A stretch of 64,000 bases of DNA from the NCBI GenBank assembly GCA_963921825.1, contig OY997590.1:58518012-58582011 (forward strand), given 5' to 3'. Below the pieces are notes generated by a model. That model searched no databases. It was given only the letters and a program-made list of their open reading frames with translations, and was not told the DNA's origin. The position numbers and the translations under genes are program-made. The stretch comes from Erodium maritimum. Its lineage: Eukaryota > Streptophyta > Magnoliopsida > Geraniales > Geraniaceae. Shown here piece by piece: positions 11,012-22,622 of this stretch. Every line of letters starts with the position of its first letter. Position 1 is the stretch's first letter.

Positions 11012-12555
11012 TTGATCTACAACAGATAAAATTCAATCAGTAAACTGAATAAATTTTATGAAGATCAAGCTTAAACACCAACAATCAATTCTAAACCTTT
11101 AGAATCTGAAACCAAGATCCTTGATTCACTCGATTAAGCTGAACTAATGCTCACCACTTAATCGAGCTATGTAGGTAGGACTCCATCCAATCACATCCAA
11201 TGTGACTCCTGGCTAGGGTATGTACTTATGTACACGACTTACCCTATCTGTTACCCTAGCTCAACCTCAGGCTGAGAATCGTAGTCGGGTCCACCAATTT
11301 TCAACTATGGCTCGTCACTATGTAGGTGCTCCGCTAATGCGCACGACACCCACATATGTCGTCCAAACCTACTACCCCGCTTTCCCATGGATGCTCCGCT
11401 AATGCGCACGACACCCATAGGACGGGGAGGTAGTAAGGTGTTGATGATTGGGAGGTATCGGACATGACCCGCTTTTACTTGTCCAGTTGTGTTCAAAACT
11501 TTGGCACATCCTAGATGCGATGAGCACATCAACTACATTCCAAATGCAATGATGCCTCAAATTACATCCAATGTAATTCTTCCTTTGAACCCGTCAACTA
11601 CATCCAATGCAATGACGGTTCTAAGGGTTCACACACAAGGATTAAAATTCCAATTTTATCTTTGCATGTGAGGTGATATGCTCGGTAAATAAAGTTAAGC
11701 ATGCAATTCTAAAGCACATAGAATTAATCATGCATAAACTAAACCAAGCATAAAGCGATAAATGTGCACATAATAGCCCCCTAAACTAACTCCCACAAGC
11801 TTCTTGAGCTCCACCGACTCCAAGCCGATGCCAACACCCGAAAAGCCACCAAATGACCTTTTCGCCCTTTCTTCGTCTTGAGTAAAATATTACAATTTAA
11901 TACACGACTCGCAGGTCGGGAATAAATAAATATTACAAACAAGTGGTTCGACGACCACACCTTGAAATAATAATTACACGCTAACTCTAACGGCTCGCAG
12001 ACCGTGAAAAGCGATAAATAATTAAATCGAGCTCGGGGCTATTATGTACACCATGCCAACATCACATCACACATCGTGTTATCAAACAAGCATGTTATCA
12101 AACATCATGTGATTTTCCGGTTTTAATTAATAGCCAAGTTTCGAAATTTTTTGATGCTCGGTTTATCGAAACCGTTCAAAAATGAAACTTTTGAACATTT
12201 GATCTTCGAGTTCGTCATGACGGTTCCAAACTCGTCATAACTAACAAAACGGTTTAGCCTTGGCATATCAACCATCCAATGGTCATGCTTGGCCTAGCTC
12301 CGTCCAACGGAGCCCCGTTCGGTCCCGGTTTCGGCTCCCCGAGAGTCCCGCTCCCGAGACCCGAAAAATCAAAAAAAAATTCAAAATTTCCAGATTTGAA
12401 ATAATTTTCAAAAATTCATTTTACATGCATTAAATCCATAAACAATAATTTAAAACATGTTATCAAACAATTTAGCAAAACAACATGCCAAAACCGAAAC
12501 TTTCAAGCAAAACCGAAACTTTGAACACCGTCTTGTGAATCCCGAAGGTAGCACG
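11012..12555 (-). other. Angela-1 untranslated leader
   Basis: About 1.5 kb lie between the primer site and gag with no convincing coding. The region contains a short repeated segment (near 11322-11350 and 11390-11420, GCTCCGCTAATGCGCACGAC in both). Long leaders are typical of the Angela/BARE clade, where they carry packaging and dimerisation signals; here that role is inferred from position only. Confidence 0.7.
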
Positions 12556-12567
12556 GCTCTGATACCA
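12556..12567 (-). promoter_or_regulatory. Angela-1 primer-binding site
   Basis: Minus strand TGGTATCAGAGC, complementary to initiator Met tRNA, one base from the end of the 5' LTR at 12569. Confidence 0.93.
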
Positions 12568-12568
12568 C

Positions 12569-14256
12569 TGTTGGGTCTCGAGGTAGGGTTGGAGATGAAC
12601 CAACTCGCAGCGGAAAATCGATGAAAACCAAGAGACGATTAAAACCATGAAACAACTAACAAAGAATGGATTCACAAGAGAAAAATTCAGCACTAGTTCT
12701 TACCAAAACAAGAACACCGGTTAACGAATGATTGGCTTGAGTCTCCAAGACGCCTACGTATCCACATGGGAATCAAAGCCACGTAGTTCTTCTCTTTGAG
12801 GACTCAAGAACACAAACATGGAGGTGGAAACTAGCCAAACCCGAAATGGCCATGGAAGAGGGAGAGAAAATGTGTTTCCTATTCTTGTCTTGTGTTTGTT
12901 ATGTTGAAAAAAGATGACTTAAACATAACAAAACCCATACTTGTCCAACTAAAGGCATGGGACAAGTATGGTGTCAAGTAAGGTGTAAATAGGACAAAGT
13001 ATGGCAAGACAAGATTGGGTTAGGTGGTGAATCACCAACACCTTAATCCTTGTCTTGCTTACTTAGTACTAATTAATCAAGACTTGATTAATTAGTTCCA
13101 TGGGCCTTGGTTGCATGGGCCTTTCATGGGCCTCTTGGAACATGGCCCGTGGCCATTTCCAACGAGGTCCCGTGATTCGCTCATCGCCTCCAAGCCTTCC
13201 ATACCGGAAATGTCCAACATTATCCGACGCGATCAATCCCAAGACTCCAAGCCTTGTCTCGATCCGTAAAGTCCTATTCACTTACGGGCACATGACCCAA
13301 AACCCAGTTTTGGTCATGTCCCGAGACAACTCCCTTTTGGCCATTCTCCATAAATGTGTCAATGAGTTTCATCCTCCGGTGTGACCCTTAGGTTTATGCA
13401 TGTCAATAGATCAACATAAAATCCCATTTTACTTGATCCTATTTAAGTGGCAACTAACGAGACTTTAGTATTGCCCGACATTACATAACGAATCGACCCT
13501 GTCGATTCTAACCTTTCCGTCGTCCCTGTCATTATCCTTTTATCTCCGATATCCTGATTGAGATAAGGCATAGAGCCGTCATCCTTATTATTCTCAATCA
13601 CCGTTCCTTGATATGTGAGATGACTGAAGATATGATACCCAGTATCATGTGCATGGCCATGCTATTCTTCCAGTCACTCTCGATCAAGTGGCCGAGAACC
13701 GATATCTTTCCCATACCTTAGTATGAGGGATAAATCCCTTAGCCGTCTTTCGTGTCACTCATGTAGCCCGTCCCCAAGCCAATCCTGGCCGTTATAGAAG
13801 CCCTGTTACGGACAACGTTAGGCTCAGGTCAAACTCAGTTGTTGACTACATAGCGATCACAAAGACTCCTTGGTCTAAGGATACATGACAAGCTACAACA
13901 CTGAATATGTTCATGACTTAATCTATGGCACATATTCAGGGCGGGTCGTCCAATATCATGTCCCACATGATATCTATGATCAGACTCCGGAATCCCATTC
14001 CAATGACTAACAGAACGTAAGCCATAAAGAGCCATCTTTCATACTAGTCGCTTCTAGTGAAGCTTTGTTGACTAGGGACCCATCGAGTGTGATCTATCTC
14101 GATCTATGGTTCTATTCGCATGGTGGGCATAGATCAGAGCACACATCGATATATTACTCCAACACATAAGTAATATAAAGCCGCTTTAATTTTATTGCTA
14201 ACGATGATATATACATTTGGACATTTAGGATTGAACTACGGGCACTAAGACTAACA
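12569..14256 (-). repeat. Angela-1 5' LTR
   Basis: 1688 bp, base-for-base like 5795-7482 except for one difference noticed at about 13309 versus 6535. It begins TGTTGGGTCTCG and ends CTAACA, followed by the right CGGCC target copy at 14257-14261. Confidence 0.96.
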
Positions 14257-14261
14257 CGGCC
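14257..14261. repeat. Target-site duplication of Angela-1, right copy
   Basis: CGGCC, matching 5790-5794. The gypsy-1 LTR resumes immediately. Confidence 0.85.
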
Positions 14262-15108
14262 GGCCACCCCACATGGTGGCCGGAGCTCCCCTGAGCTCCC
14301 AGTCACCGGAAAACGTTCCAAATCCGCTCCAAAATGTCTCCAACGAACCCCCAACCTCACTACAACCCTAACTCATCATTTTTAACCAAACCCTAACATG
14401 TGAAAATTATCAAAACGACGATCGGTTTAGGTCTTACCAAAGAGGAAGACGAGGGGAAGTAGATTGCTCCTTGCCTTGAGACGATCCAAAGGTTTGATGA
14501 TGTGAATAGTGCTCCAAAACCCTAACTTCCTCTCCCTTCTCTCTTCTTCTCCTTCTCTCTCTAAAATACTCTCTTCCTTTTCTTTTTTTTTTCTTTTTAT
14601 TAAGTGTTGGCCGAACCTCTCACACCCCCCTCACCACTCATTTTCCCCCCAAAACTAACACCACCACTTGTTGGACAAGTGGCAAGGTGGGTCCCACACC
14701 TTTTGGAAAATATGTACTTGATGTTTTCCAATCAGATTCGCGAAAATCAGACGTTTCGGGCCCCGAACGGGCACTTTTTCCAAGAAATTACGAAACTTGG
14801 CGGGCTACAAGGAAACGGCTCAACTAAGATCGCTGCGACGACGACTAAGCTTTTTGGATCCAAAACGGTCCTCGAATGGACCGAAACGTCGCTCGGTTGA
14901 CTTTTCAAGCGAAAAGTCAACATTTCCCAAATTGATCAGAAAGTTGCCCTGAGTCCCCCGGAACTCACTTTGGTCGATATCGGGGTCCTCTTAAGTCCGG
15001 TATGACCCTCGGGGTCAATTTAGGTTAAATTAAGTGTCTGTCTTAAAGTTTTTAAATTTTCCTGTTTTTCGCAGGTTTGACTGGCGTTGACCAGAAGTGG
15101 TTATTACA
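14262..15108 (-). repeat. gypsy-1 LTR, right portion
   Basis: This continues the LTR interrupted at 5794 and ends TTATTACA, the inverted TGTAATAA start. Its last 430 bp match 1-451. A pyrimidine-rich stretch near 14520-14600 is a possible untranslated leader of the LTR transcript, but no start site can be fixed. Confidence 0.82.
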
Positions 15109-15125
15109 GTCTACCCCCCTTAAAG
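15109..15125 (-). promoter_or_regulatory. gypsy-1 polypurine tract
   Basis: The minus strand reads TTTAAGGGGGGTAGAC next to the LTR. The same AAGGGGGGTAGA block precedes the gypsy-2 LTR at 55149. Confidence 0.88.
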
Positions 15126-15819
15126 GAATTTCGTCCACGAAATTTAAAACAGACATACCTCGGGAGTCGAACAGGTCGGGATACTTCGCGCGAACCTCGT
15201 CCTCGCGTTCCCATGTCGACTCAGCCCCGTGATGTTTCCACTGCACTCGTACCAAGCGGATAATCTTGCCTCCCCGTAGGACCTGCTCCCGAGTGTCCAT
15301 GATCCGAACCGGCTGCTCCTCATAGGAGAAATCGTCAGCCACCTCGATATCGGTCCACTCAATGACGTGGGAGGGGTCTGCGTTGTACTGCCGCAACTGG
15401 GATACGTGGAAGACGTTATGGACTCTCCCAAGTTGCGGTGGTAACGCCAGACGATAAGCCACTGCTCCCACTCTGCCAAAGATCTCGAACGGGCCAATGT
15501 ACCGCGGAGCCAACTTGCCCCCGCTGCGTCTGAACCGTACCAGCCCCTTCCTAGGGTTCACCTTCAGGAACACGTGATCGCCGACTGCAAACTCAAGAGT
15601 TCGACGTCGCCTGTCGGCATAACTCTTCTGCCGACTCTGCGCGGTCCTCAACCGATCGCGTATCAGCGCGACCTTCTCTGTCGTCTCTTTGACAAGATCT
15701 GGCCCCAGCAGACTCTTGTCCCCCACCTCTGCCCAGCACACTGGCGATCGACACGGCCTCCCATACAACGCTTCGAACGATGCCATCCCGATACTGGCCT
15801 GGAAGCTGTTGTCACAACC
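15126..15819 (-). pseudogene. gypsy-1 integrase C-terminus with chromodomain
   Basis: The minus-strand translation runs from SFQASIGMASFEALYGRPCR through VGDHVFLKVNPRKG, GPFEIFGRVGAVAYRLALPP and VFHVSQLRQY to a chromodomain with VRVQWKHHGAESTWEREDE. This order is diagnostic for Del/Tekay-type chromoviruses, in which the chromodomain steers integration to heterochromatin. Only the 3' end of pol is present; the homology stops at about 15819 at the border with LINE sequence. Fossil and incomplete. Confidence 0.92.
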
Positions 15820-16448
15820 AACCTCGCGTTCTGAGCCATACCTTCCTCGGTCTCTCCCGATGAGCAGGTGGGCAAGGTGGGTTTGGTGAACCCAATATGT
15901 GTTGGTGATTTAGGAAAGACATTGGTGTCAGCTTATGTCCCCCAGATGGTATAGGCAAGAAGCTTGGGGGACTTCCGAGGAAGGCCTAAGAGGGAGATTC
16001 TTCTAGTCCTTATTGATCGGTTGACCCAACTTTGCATTTCCATCTGCGATGTTAGAAAGGTCAAATATTTGGACACCCGACAGAGGTGTGTCACATTCAT
16101 GAATCACATGCCCTTGACATCCACAGTTGAAACTAAATAATGGTAACCTCTCATACTTGAGAGTAACCCGGAATGGCTTAGAAGATCCTTGAAACGCAAG
16201 ACCATAAAGTGGCATAGGGGAGGGGGTATCGAAGTCATGCCAAAACCAGAAACGCACTTTTCCACCACAACAGAGCCCCCAATTGTCGGACTTAACCTTG
16301 ACACAAACTCCCAATTTGTTTCCCACTATGGCACCAGTCGCGACTGCCACCACCCTCGAAGGAATATCATAGGCCTTGACCCAAAGTTGAAACGGAACCA
16401 TCCGAGGTAGGGATAATCCATCATTTTATGGCTGAAGGACCAAGGTTC
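15820..16448 (-). pseudogene. LINE ORF1 relic (DUF4283 plus zinc knuckle)
   Basis: The minus strand at 16401-16003 encodes 132 residues: VQLWVKAYDIP-like start, IVGNKLGVCVKV, then LKYERLPLFSFNCGCQGHV. This is the DUF4283 to zf-CCHC_4 arrangement of plant L1 ORF1, an RNA-binding protein. The knuckle at residues 90-103 keeps the second Cys, His and last Cys but has Ser where the first Cys is expected. Upstream (16402-16440) the match continues weakly with a stop. No start codon context, no ORF2 beside it, and the gypsy-1 fragment abuts on the left, so this is a truncated relic. Confidence 0.78.
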
Positions 16449-17580
16449 TGTTGGGTTTTTGTGCCTTAGAACAATCCACATTGAAACGTTACAATGTCTT
16501 TTGTGAGTTAATATTTAAGTTGACAAGCGTTTCATTATCATTAAGTTGTAATGATAGTGAAATTGTGAAAGAACTATTTCCTATAACATATTAGGCAATA
16601 CGACTTGACAAAAGTGATAGTCATTGGTTCCACATCTTGGATTATCCTGGTCTTACTGGAAAGTTACCCATGACTTGTGAATGGAACAATTGTTTCATTT
16701 CATTACCCAACACCATATGAATCCTAAAGGTCCACACAAAGAGAAACACCACGATAAAGTGAATGAAATTGTATCGATTAAATGAAATGATGAGACATGT
16801 ACTGATATAATATATCTTTATTTAATCGTACACTAAAAAAATTAAGACCTATATTTGTATTGACTTATTATAGAGTATATTAGTTAAAGAAACAAATAAA
16901 AGGGCCAAATAAATATGTTTATTTAGGGCTAGGCCGAAAATCCCATTCAGCTTCAATGGAATTTTTGTCAGCCATATTATTTATGTATTTATTTGGTAAA
17001 GGAAATCAAACGAAATCGCTAAATTCTAGAAGGTATAGAATAAGGAATACTAGTTGGACCAGGTGAACGGGAAGCAAGACACCTCCGTGGAAAAAATTTC
17101 CTAATTCTAGTTGGATTGGTTTAATGGAAACCAACACTATAAATTCGACACCATTGGGGACAAAAATTACAAGTATTATAGCTAAAATTTGCGAGTTTTG
17201 TTCAAAGGCTTCTCTAGTACATCAAGTTGTGAAGCAAGATTTTTCGGGTGGATACCGTTAGAGGGTGAACATTTAAGCATCTACGACAACACTTCTTAAG
17301 GTCCCCATCTCTAACTAGTTGATCCAAAGTTGCCAATATCGAGGTAAACTCTGTTTATGTTATGCATGGATTAACTTTAACTAATGCATATTGATCTAGA
17401 CTAACTAGGATTTTACCTACTAGAGTTTTAGAATTTTTTGTTTCCCACCGTGTTAAGTAACACATAATCCTTCAGGTTCGTCACATCGGACCCGATTTAT
17501 GGCCTCATGTGACGAGAAATAGAACTCAAAATCCCTGGAGCCAGCTCTTTGATGGCCAATCCATCGGCCGAGGGGCCCCA
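16449..17580. other. AT-rich unassigned stretch, possibly a decayed LTR
   Basis: No coding is recognised. It starts TGTTGGGTTTTTG and holds a TATAAAT box near 17139, which would suit an LTR, but I see no matching partner, primer site or target duplication. The last 100 bases are GC-richer and of unknown origin. Confidence 0.35.
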
Positions 17581-18400
17581 TGTTGGGTCTCGTTGGAGGG
17601 TATGAACACATACTCGCAGCAGAATGACAAATAAAACCAGGAGACCATTAAAACCATGAATCAACTACCAAAGATTAGAATCACAAGAAAAAAATCAGCA
17701 CTTTCATACCAAAACAAGAACACCGGGTAAAGAATGATTTGACTTGAGTCTCCAAGACGCCTACGTATCCACTTAGGAATCAAAGACACGTAGTTTTTCT
17801 TGTGAGGACTCTAGAACACCAAAAAAAGGAGATGAGAGCTTGCCTTGGCCGAAATTCTAAAGGGAGGAGGGAGAAGTTGTCTTGCTATTTTGTGTCTTGT
17901 GTTTGTTATGTTGGAAAATGATGAGTTAAACCAATTAAATCCCATCAAGATAATAAACAATAGTATACGACATGCATGGTGTAAATAAGACAAGTATGGT
18001 GCTAAGTATGGCTAGACAAGATGGGGTTAGGTGGTGTATCACCAACACCTTAATTCTTGTCTTGCGTACTTAGTAATAATTAATCAATACATGATTAATT
18101 AGTTCCATGGGCCTTGGTTGCATGAGCCTCTTAGAACATGGCTCGTGACAATTCCCAACGAGGTCCCTTGACGCGTTCATCGCCTCCAAGTATCCCATAC
18201 CGGAAATATCCAACATTATCCGACGTGATCAATCCCAAGACTTCAAGCCTTGTCTCGATCCGTGAAGTCCTATTTACTTATGGGCACATGACCAAAAACC
18301 TAGTTTTGGTAATGTCCCGAGAGAACTCCCTTTTGGCTATTCTCCATAAATATGTCAATGAGTTTAATCCTGTGGTGCGACCCTTAGGTTTATGTTTTTG
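17581..18400 (-). repeat. Angela-related LTR, partial (series copy a)
   Basis: It starts TGTTGGGTCTCGTTGGAGG and follows the first half of the Angela LTR through GACCCTTAGGTTTATG, where it meets the next LTR. Confidence 0.82.
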
Positions 18401-20049
18401 AGTATCGTTGGAGGGTATGAACACATACTCGTAGCGGAAGCAAATAAAAATCGAGACCATGTCATGGAAACACTACCAAAGATTAGATACACAAGATCAT
18501 AAATCAACACAAGTGTTCATACCAATTGTTCAGTAACTTGAGAAGAGAAGTGAACACCAAGGAAAGGATGATCTGCTTGAGTCTCAAAGACGCCTACGTA
18601 TCCACCTCGGGAATAAAAGCCACGTAGTTCTTGAGTTTGAGGACTCAAAACACAACAAGATGGAAAGAGCAAGCCAACCCGAAATTATAGGGAGAGAGTA
18701 AGAGAAGTTCTTCTTGTTTTTGTGTGTTGTGTCTTATTATGTTGAAAAAATGATTCTTAAGTCATCTATATATGACAAAAGATGGTGTAAAGTAGCTAGA
18801 AGTTGGTGGTAAATTTGTGGATTGAATCATCAACTACCTAATCTAACTAGTTTAGTTAGAACCATTTAGTTAAGACTTAACTAATTGGTTCCATGGGCCT
18901 TTGGTGGTATGGGCCGCCCATGAGCCTTGCAGGTGATGGCATGTGGCCATTCCCTATGAGGTCTGGTGATGCGCTCATCGCCTCCACTCCTTCCATCTCG
19001 GATATGTCCAACATTAACTTACGTGATCAATCCCAAGACTCCAAGCATTGTCTCGATCCGTAAAGTCCTAATTACTTAGGGGCACATGACCCAAAACCAA
19101 GTTTGGTCATGCCCCGTGACAATTTCCCTCTTGGACATTCTCCATAAATGTGTTAATTAGTTTCATCCTCCGATGTGACCTTAGGTTTATACATGTCGGT
19201 AGATCCACGTAAAATCTCATTTTAATGCATCCTACATAAGTGGCAACGAACGAGACTTTTGTATAGCCTAACATTGCATAACGAATCGACCTTGTCGATT
19301 CTAACCTTTTTTTCGTCCTTGTCATTATCCTTTTATCACCGATATCCTGATTGAGATAAGGCATAGAGTTGTCATCCTTATTATTCTCAATCATTGTTCC
19401 TTGATATGTGAGATGACTGAAGATATGATACCCAGTATCATGTGCATTGCCATGCTATTCTTTCGGTCACGCTCCATCAAGCAGCCGAGAACCAATATCT
19501 TTCCCATACCGCAGCATGAGGGACAAATCCCTTAGCCGTCTTTCGTGTAACACATACAGTCCGTCCCCAAGCCAATCATGGCCATTATGGAAACCCTATC
19601 ACAGGCAACGTTGGGCTCAGGTCAAACTCAGTTGTTCACTGCATAGTAATCACAAAGACTCATTGGTCTAAGGATACATGACAAGCTACGAAAATGAATA
19701 TGTTCATGACTTCATATATGGCACATTTTCATGTCGAGTCGTCCAATATCATGTCCCACATGATAACTATGATCAGACTCTGTAATCCTATTCCAATGAC
19801 TAGTAGAACGTAAGTCATAAAGAGTCATCTTTCATACTAGTCGCTTCTAGTGTAGCATTGTTGACTAGGGACCCATCGAGTGCGATCTATCTCGATCTAT
19901 GGTTCTATTTGTATGGTGGGCATAGATCAAAACACACATCGATATATTACTCCAATACATAAGTAATATAAAGCCGCTTTAATATTATTGTTAACAATGA
20001 TATTTACATTTGGACCTTTACTATTGGACTATGGGCACTAAGACTAACA
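18401..20049 (-). repeat. Angela-related LTR (series copy b)
   Basis: Almost full-length Angela-related LTR, ending CTAACA and followed by the family polypurine tract. It shares the TATCGTTGGAGGGTATGAAC variant with series copy a, so the two belong to one subfamily and may be a duplicated LTR. Confidence 0.85.
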
Positions 20050-21064
20050 ATCTCCCACTTGTCCTAGTTCCAGTCTAAATTCCAATACATTCCCATTGAA
20101 TTTACATGTCTAACATGATCTGATAGTGAGAGTGCCTTAGTCAACGGATTGGCTATGTTATCATCATTTGCAATATATGTGATCTTCACTTCACCTCGGT
20201 TCAGTATTTCTCTGATAAGGTGGATCTGTCGCAGTACATATAAGGATTTTTTTTATGCGATCTTGGTTTTTAGCTTGTACAATGGCCCTTGTGTTGTAGC
20301 AAAATAGATTCACCGTACTTGATGGGTTTTTAATTACACCCAACCCTGCCGTGAATTTCCAAATCCTCATAGCCTCCTTGGTTGCCTCTCAGCAACCATG
20401 TACTCTACCTTTGTCGTAGAGTCGGCGATAGCTTCATGCTTCACACTCTTCCAACTGAAAACACCGTCATTTTTCGTAAACATATGTCCTGACTGACTTC
20501 TAAAGTCATCTAGATCTGTTTGGAAAACTCGCGTCTACTTATCCTTCGACGACTAGTTCAGCATCATCTTTCCCCATGGTCAGATTGATGACTATTGTTA
20601 CAGCACAAGGCATACGAGACGTCTAGTCTCATACATGTCTTGACATATATGATAGATCCTACCCCCCCTCCCCCCCCCCCCCCCCCCCCCCCAAGCGCAT
20701 GGGATTCGTATCATCCTTTTCAGCTCACCAGGTGTCGTAGGACACTGAGTCTTGCTAAGATGAATACCATGACGAGCGGGTAAGAGTACTTTCTTTGAAT
20801 CGAGCATTGACAACCTACTCAATGCCTTGTTCACACATGTGCTCTGACTTAATCCCAAGAACGTCTTGGTGCGATCTCTATATATCTTAATACCTAAGAT
20901 ATAAGTAGCATCGCCTAAGTCCTTCATTGTGAAATACTTCCCTAGCCAAGCCTTGTTCTCGTGCAAGGTTGGGATGTCATTTTCGATGAGCACCAGAAAG
21001 GCAATCTTGCTGCCACTAGCCTTCTTATAAATACAAGGGTCATCCTCGTTCTTGATGAAACCAA
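20050..21064 (-). pseudogene. Angela-related RNase H and RT region (series copy b)
   Basis: Minus-strand translation shows NEDDPCIYKKASGSKIAF and MKDLGDATYILGIKIYRD, the RT of the Angela clade, and downstream an RNase H relic. It is fossil with many breaks, interrupted at 21065 by the next LTR. Confidence 0.82.
20662..20692. repeat. Poly(C) tract, about 31 bp
   Basis: An almost pure C run with one T. The matching position in Angela-1 (near 8094) is a run of five C, and series copy d has 13 (25679-25691). Length of such runs is error-prone in assemblies. Confidence 0.85.
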
Positions 21065-22622
21065 TGTTGGGTCTCGAGGTCGTGGACAAAAGAAACATGA
21101 AACACAACGAAAATTAACCACGAATCACTCGAGAAAAAGCTACCAATTTTTGAAAAACAGGACAGAAAATTCAGCAAGACTTTGTGTGCATTACATTCTT
21201 GTTTCGATGAGAATTGAGAAGAAGAACACCAAACTTTGGATGGCTTAAGCTCCTTGGACTCCTACGTATCCTTAACAGAATCAAAGCCGACATAGTTCTT
21301 GAGTTTGTAGACTCAAGAACATGCAAAAATGGAGCTTGCTCCTCCTAGGGGTGTTCGGCCAATGTGGGAGAGAAAATGAAATGTTGTGTTAAATATCTCA
21401 AGTCCTTGCATGTTATAAAATGCCAACACTCTTGCATGTTGAGTTAAGTTGCGTCAACTCACTTAATCTCCATCTAGAGCCAAGTGTACATGCAAAAAAA
21501 AAAGCAAGGTGGACTTAATAAACTATGTTAGTTTATTAGTAAGTGGAAAGTGGGTCCAACCCACTTTGATCAACAAGACCACTTAGTCAACCTTTGACCT
21601 ACGGTTCTTGTTGGGCTGGCCATGGGCCTCTCCAAGAGAGACCATGCCGAGCCCATTATGTTCTAGACATCCACAATGGCAATTCTCGGCACGACCCTTT
21701 CCAAGCCAAGCTACATTGCATTCTATCGAGTTACAAACCTTTGGTGTGACCCTTAGGTCTACGCATATCATTAATATCAACGTAAAGTCCAACTTTACTT
21801 GATCTTACCCTATTGTCAACTAACGAGACTTAGCTTAGCCTGACATTGCATAACGAATCGACCCTGTTGATTCTGACATTTCCATCGTCCTTGTCATTAT
21901 CCTTTTATCTCCGATATCCTGATTGAGATAAGGCACATATCCTTCTTCCTTATTATTCTCAACTGATGTTCCTTGATATGTGAGATGACTGAATAATGAT
22001 ACCTAGTATCATGTGCATGGTCATGCTTTTCTTTCAGTCACTCTCGATCTAGTGGCCGTGAACCAGATATCTTACCCATACCATAGTATGAGGGATAAAT
22101 CCCTTAGCCATCTCTCGTGTCACTCATGCAATCATTCTCCAAGCCAATCATAGCTGTTATGGAAGCCTAGTCACGATGAAACGTTAGGCTTTCAGGACAA
22201 ACTCATTTTTTTACTGCATAGCTACCACAGAGACTCCTCAGTTTAAGGATACCTGACAAGCTACGACTCTGAATATGTTCATGACTTAATCTATGGAACA
22301 TATTCAGGTCAAGTCGTCCAATATCATGTCCCACATGATATCTATTATCAGACTCTGGAACGCATTCATATGACCAATAGAACGTAAGTCATCAAGAGTC
22401 ATCTTTCATACTAGTCGCTTTTAGTGAAGACAATACTAGGGACCTCATCGAGTGTGATCCATCCTGATCTATGGTTATATTCGCTCTATGGGCATAGATC
22501 AGAAACACACATGATATATTACTCCAACACTTAAGTAATATGAAAATCCGCTTTATTATATTGTCAACGATGATATTTACATTTGGACATTTAAGATTGG
22601 ACTACGGGCACTAAGACTAACA
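21065..22622 (-). repeat. Angela-related LTR, divergent subfamily (series copy c)
   Basis: It begins TGTTGGGTCTCGAGGTCGTG, ends CTAACA and is followed by the polypurine tract. The outer third differs strongly from Angela-1, while the inner part (GAATCGACC, CCTGATTGAGATAAGGCA) is conserved, so this is a different subfamily. Confidence 0.83.

Larger units (their letters stand above)
5795..14256 (-). mobile_element. Angela-1: Ty1/copia element, structurally complete, coding-defective
   Basis: An 8462-bp element with two 1688-bp LTRs, a polypurine tract, an initiator-Met primer site and a 5-bp target duplication; all structural parts are in place. Only one LTR mismatch was noticed, which points to a very recent insertion. 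The protein order gag, protease, integrase, RT, RNase H and the domain sequences fit the Angela/BARE-1 clade of Ty1/copia. It is broken: on the order of ten breaks interrupt the gag-pol frame. The same overall pattern is seen in the second copy at 46308-54770, so the breaks predate both insertions. The element interrupts the gypsy-1 LTR. Confidence 0.95.
3316..15819 (-). mobile_element. Ty3/gypsy (Del/Tekay-type) material sharing one LTR, fossil
   Basis: Parts in plus order are: leader with primer-binding site (3316-3661), one LTR (3662-5794 and 14262-15108, split by Angela-1), polypurine tract (15109-15125), and the 3' end of pol with integrase C-terminus and chromodomain (15126-15819). All are on the minus strand. 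The LTR has internal-type sequence on both sides, as expected after recombination between LTRs of two related elements. The element is broken and incomplete, and ends against LINE sequence at about 15819. It predates the Angela-1 insertion. Confidence 0.8.

Noticed and set aside
15820-16448. Possible host CCHC zinc-finger gene
   Set aside because: The GNKLG, KYERLP and knuckle order is that of plant LINE ORF1, and the piece is truncated at both ends.
16449-17580. A copia LTR starting TGTTGGGTTTTTG
   Set aside because: No partner LTR, primer site, polypurine tract or target duplication could be found, so it is kept only as an unassigned stretch.
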